The position numbers were made by a program, and so were the translations under genes. This document shows, piece by piece, positions 6,854-7,878 of a stretch of DNA of 7,878 bases; the first letter of the stretch is position 1, and every line of letters starts with the position of its first letter. Under the pieces are notes generated by a model. That model made no database searches. It had not been told where the DNA came from and was given only the letters and a program-made list of their open reading frames with translations. The DNA comes from CAZCBJ01 sp964496705 (GTDB lineage Bacteria; Chloroflexota; Anaerolineae; Anaerolineales; Anaerolineaceae): contig CAZCBJ010000189.1 in the NCBI GenBank assembly GCA_964496705.1, positions 1 to 7,878 on the forward strand, given 5' to 3'.

Positions 6854-7504
6854 ATGAGCGATACCGTGATCTGCATTGATGATCCAGATGCTATCCTATT
6901 AGCGCTCGAGGTTTTACACAGGGGGGGGATCATTGCTTTTCCAACCGACACTGTTTATGGTCTGGCTGCCAACGCGTTTGATGCAAAAGCGATCAGCCGC
7001 CTGTTTGAAGCCAAAGGCCGCGATTTCAACCGGGCAATAGCCGTGCTGATTGGCGACCTCAGCAAGTTGACTTTGGTGACAGAAAGTTTACCTCCCAGTG
7101 CAGAAAACCTGGCTCGAAAATTTTGGCCTGGAGCGCTGACTCTGGTTGTCAAGCGACACGCGGAACTCCCTGATCTACTCTCACCTAAACCGACGATCGG
7201 GATTCGCATTCCAGATCACATCTTCGCTGTAGATCTGTTGCGCCAGTCCGGTCCTCTGGCCTCTACCTCCGCTAATCGTTCGGGTGATGCCAATCCACTC
7301 ACCGCACAAGATGTGATGGACCAATTGGGTGGGAAGGTGGATTTGATCCTTAATGGAGGCCGAGTGAAGGGCGGTATTCCGTCCACCGTGGTGGATTGCA
7401 CGCTGCCGAATCTGCCCATTTTACGCCAGGGTGCCATTGATGCAGACGTAATCCAAAATGCGTTGAAGGAAGCTGACGGGCAAAACGATTCATATTTGGA
7501 TTAG
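6854..7504 (+). CDS. tsaC: L-threonylcarbamoyladenylate synthase (TsaC/Sua5/YrdC family)
   Basis: Makes threonylcarbamoyl-AMP from threonine, bicarbonate and ATP, the first step of t6A at position 37 of ANN-decoding tRNAs. The product has 216 residues, a single YrdC domain without the long extra C-terminal domain of full Sua5. Motifs: GGIIAFPTDTVYGLAANAF (24-42), FEAKGRDFNRAIAVLI (51-66, the Lys/Arg nucleotide site), FWPGALTLVV (90-99), GIRIPDH (116-122), GPLASTSANRSGD (133-145), STVVDCT (177-183) and ILRQGAI (189-195). The ATG follows the prmC stop by 2 bases, with AGGTG (6844-6848) inside the end of prmC, 5 bases away, so translation is coupled. Codons 23-25 hold a run of eight G (6921-6928). 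The symbol is a judgement: sua5 or ywlC would be equally fair. Last gene of the operon, with a strong terminator about 85 bases on. Confidence 0.96.
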   Translation: MSDTVICIDDPDAILLALEVLHRGGIIAFPTDTVYGLAANAFDAKAISRLFEAKGRDFNRAIAVLIGDLSKLTLVTESLPPSAENLARKFWPGALTLVVKRHAELPDLLSPKPTIGIRIPDHIFAVDLLRQSGPLASTSANRSGDANPLTAQDVMDQLGGKVDLILNGGRVKGGIPSTVVDCTLPNLPILRQGAIDADVIQNALKEADGQNDSYLD

Positions 7505-7512
7505 AAAAAAGA

Positions 7513-7578
7513 CTAATCTAATCCTAATATACTATTCATAAAATTTTTAATCGGCCCTGGTATAAATAGTTCAATCAT
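7513..7578 (-). CDS. Possible 21-residue peptide, unproven
   Basis: ATG at 7578, stop TAG at 7513-7515, reading MIELFIPGPIKNFMNSILGL then D. AGGAG precedes the ATG by 3 bases, which is close but usable. The peptide is hydrophobic with one Lys and two acidic residues. It lies just beyond the terminator hairpin in the minus direction, so it would need read-through from the surface-protein gene or its own promoter, and I see no good one. A frame this short can arise by chance in AT-rich DNA. No family recognised. Confidence 0.15.
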   Translation of the reverse strand: MIELFIPGPIKNFMNSILGLD

Positions 7579-7589
7579 ATTCTCCTCTG

Positions 7590-7628
7590 AAAAAATTCAT
7601 GCCAGTGGCAGCTGGCATGAATTTTTTT
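7590..7628. terminator. Bidirectional Rho-independent terminator
   Basis: AAAAAATTCATGCCAG (7590-7605) and its exact reverse complement (7612-7627) form a 16-bp stem with a 6-base loop TGGCAG. On the plus strand it ends in seven T (7622-7628), serving tsaC. On the minus strand the A run gives six T, serving the convergent surface-protein gene. Placement between two converging stops fits well. Confidence 0.9.
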
Positions 7629-7645
7629 ATGTAGAAAATGTCGTA

Positions 7646-7878
7646 CTAACGTTTCTTAATGACCAAAGCGATTAATATTCCGAGGATGGGAATGAATAAC
7701 CCCGGACAACCGGATGATTTTTCTGTGTCTTCAGGTTCGGGATTCTTAGAGGTTGCCTCGCGGGTTGGATTAACGACTGGCGATTTTTCGGCATGGAGGG
7801 TGGGTGTGGGGCTTGTCTGCACCTTTTGCGGCAGGTCAACAGGGCCAGTCTGCTGATCGGAGGGGACGATCTCGTATG
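7646..7878 (-). CDS. C-terminal end of a probable surface-anchored protein (5' part missing)
   Basis: An open frame enters from the right edge and ends at TAG 7646-7648; 76 codons are visible. Residues 1-56 of the visible part form a low-complexity linker rich in Pro, Thr, Ser, Glu and Lys (for example TSPTPT, PEPEDTEK). They are followed by SSGCPG, a hydrophobic helix of about 15 residues (LFIPILGILIALVI) and the terminal KKR. This linker, helix and basic-tail layout is typical of proteins held on the outside of the cell by a C-terminal membrane anchor. There is no LPXTG motif, so ordinary sortase A attachment is not indicated. The domain that would tell the function lies outside the window. 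The bidirectional terminator starts 18 bases past the stop, which supports a real gene end. The long plus-strand frame over the same bases (7659-7856) has no family features and is its shadow. Confidence 0.75.
   Translation of the reverse strand, partial: YEIVPSDQQTGPVDLPQKVQTSPTPTLHAEKSPVVNPTREATSKNPEPEDTEKSSGCPGLFIPILGILIALVIKKR

Larger units (their letters stand above)
7505..7645. other. AT-rich convergent intergenic region
   Basis: It lies between the end of tsaC (+) and the end of the surface-protein gene (-). It holds the 16-bp inverted-repeat terminator at 7590-7627, three CTAAT units at 7513-7528, and on the minus strand a 21-codon frame with a ribosome-site-like AGGAG. Nothing else is recognised. 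Confidence 0.7.

Noticed and set aside
7513..7528. Three CTAAT units as a repeat element
   Set aside because: Too short and imperfectly spaced to be more than local AT-rich sequence.
7558..7566. TGGTATAAA, resembling an extended -10 promoter on the plus strand
   Set aside because: A transcript starting there would reach the strong terminator within about 55 bases and there is no plus-strand gene to serve; AT-rich chance match is more likely.
7659..7856. 65-residue plus-strand frame at the right edge
   Set aside because: It follows the terminator with no ribosome site; the minus-strand frame ends in a convincing membrane anchor and basic tail.

Overview
This window is ordinary-looking bacterial chromosome, roughly half GC, with tightly packed genes on both strands and no mobile element, tRNA, rRNA or CRISPR array that I can see. 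The sequence does not name the organism. Several protein features make me lean towards Chloroflexota, perhaps Anaerolineae: the sequence around the GGQ loop of RF1, the NLPY form of the PrmC motif, and a surface-protein tail made of a Pro/Thr linker, a helix and basic residues. This is inference from remembered family patterns and is not proven.

Left half (1-4244, minus strand): a three-gene surface-polysaccharide block read right to left. It holds a family 2 glycosyltransferase of the ExoA type, a polytopic polyprenyl-phosphate sugar-1-phosphate transferase of the WbaP/WcaJ type, and a membrane-bound WbpM/FlaA1/CapD-type UDP-sugar 4,6-dehydratase that runs off the left edge. The genes are coupled by an ATGA overlap and a 4-base gap. 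Together they would make a modified UDP-amino sugar, load the first sugar phosphate onto the lipid carrier, and add a further sugar. Upstream, also on the minus strand, is a RidA-family enamine/imine deaminase (4342-4773) with unusual cysteine clusters at both ends.

Middle (4774-4945): a 172-base divergent intergenic region. It has a TATAAT box facing ridA and an extended -10 promoter (TGGTATAAT) facing prfA.

Right half (4946-7504, plus strand): a translation operon of prfA (RF1), prmC (the methyltransferase for the RF1/RF2 GGQ glutamine) and a Sua5/YrdC-type threonylcarbamoyl-AMP synthase (tRNA t6A pathway). The genes overlap or are 2 bases apart. All three act on decoding and termination accuracy.

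Right edge (7505-7878): a 141-base AT-rich gap with a perfect 16-bp inverted repeat that looks like a bidirectional terminator. A convergent minus-strand gene enters from the right, and only its last 76 codons are visible. They encode a Pro/Thr-rich linker followed by a Cys-containing membrane anchor and a basic tail, as expected for a surface-anchored protein.

I found no clear new multi-gene system. The points most worth checking are the Cys-flanked RidA, the paired sequence departures in RF1 and PrmC, and the C-terminal anchor.
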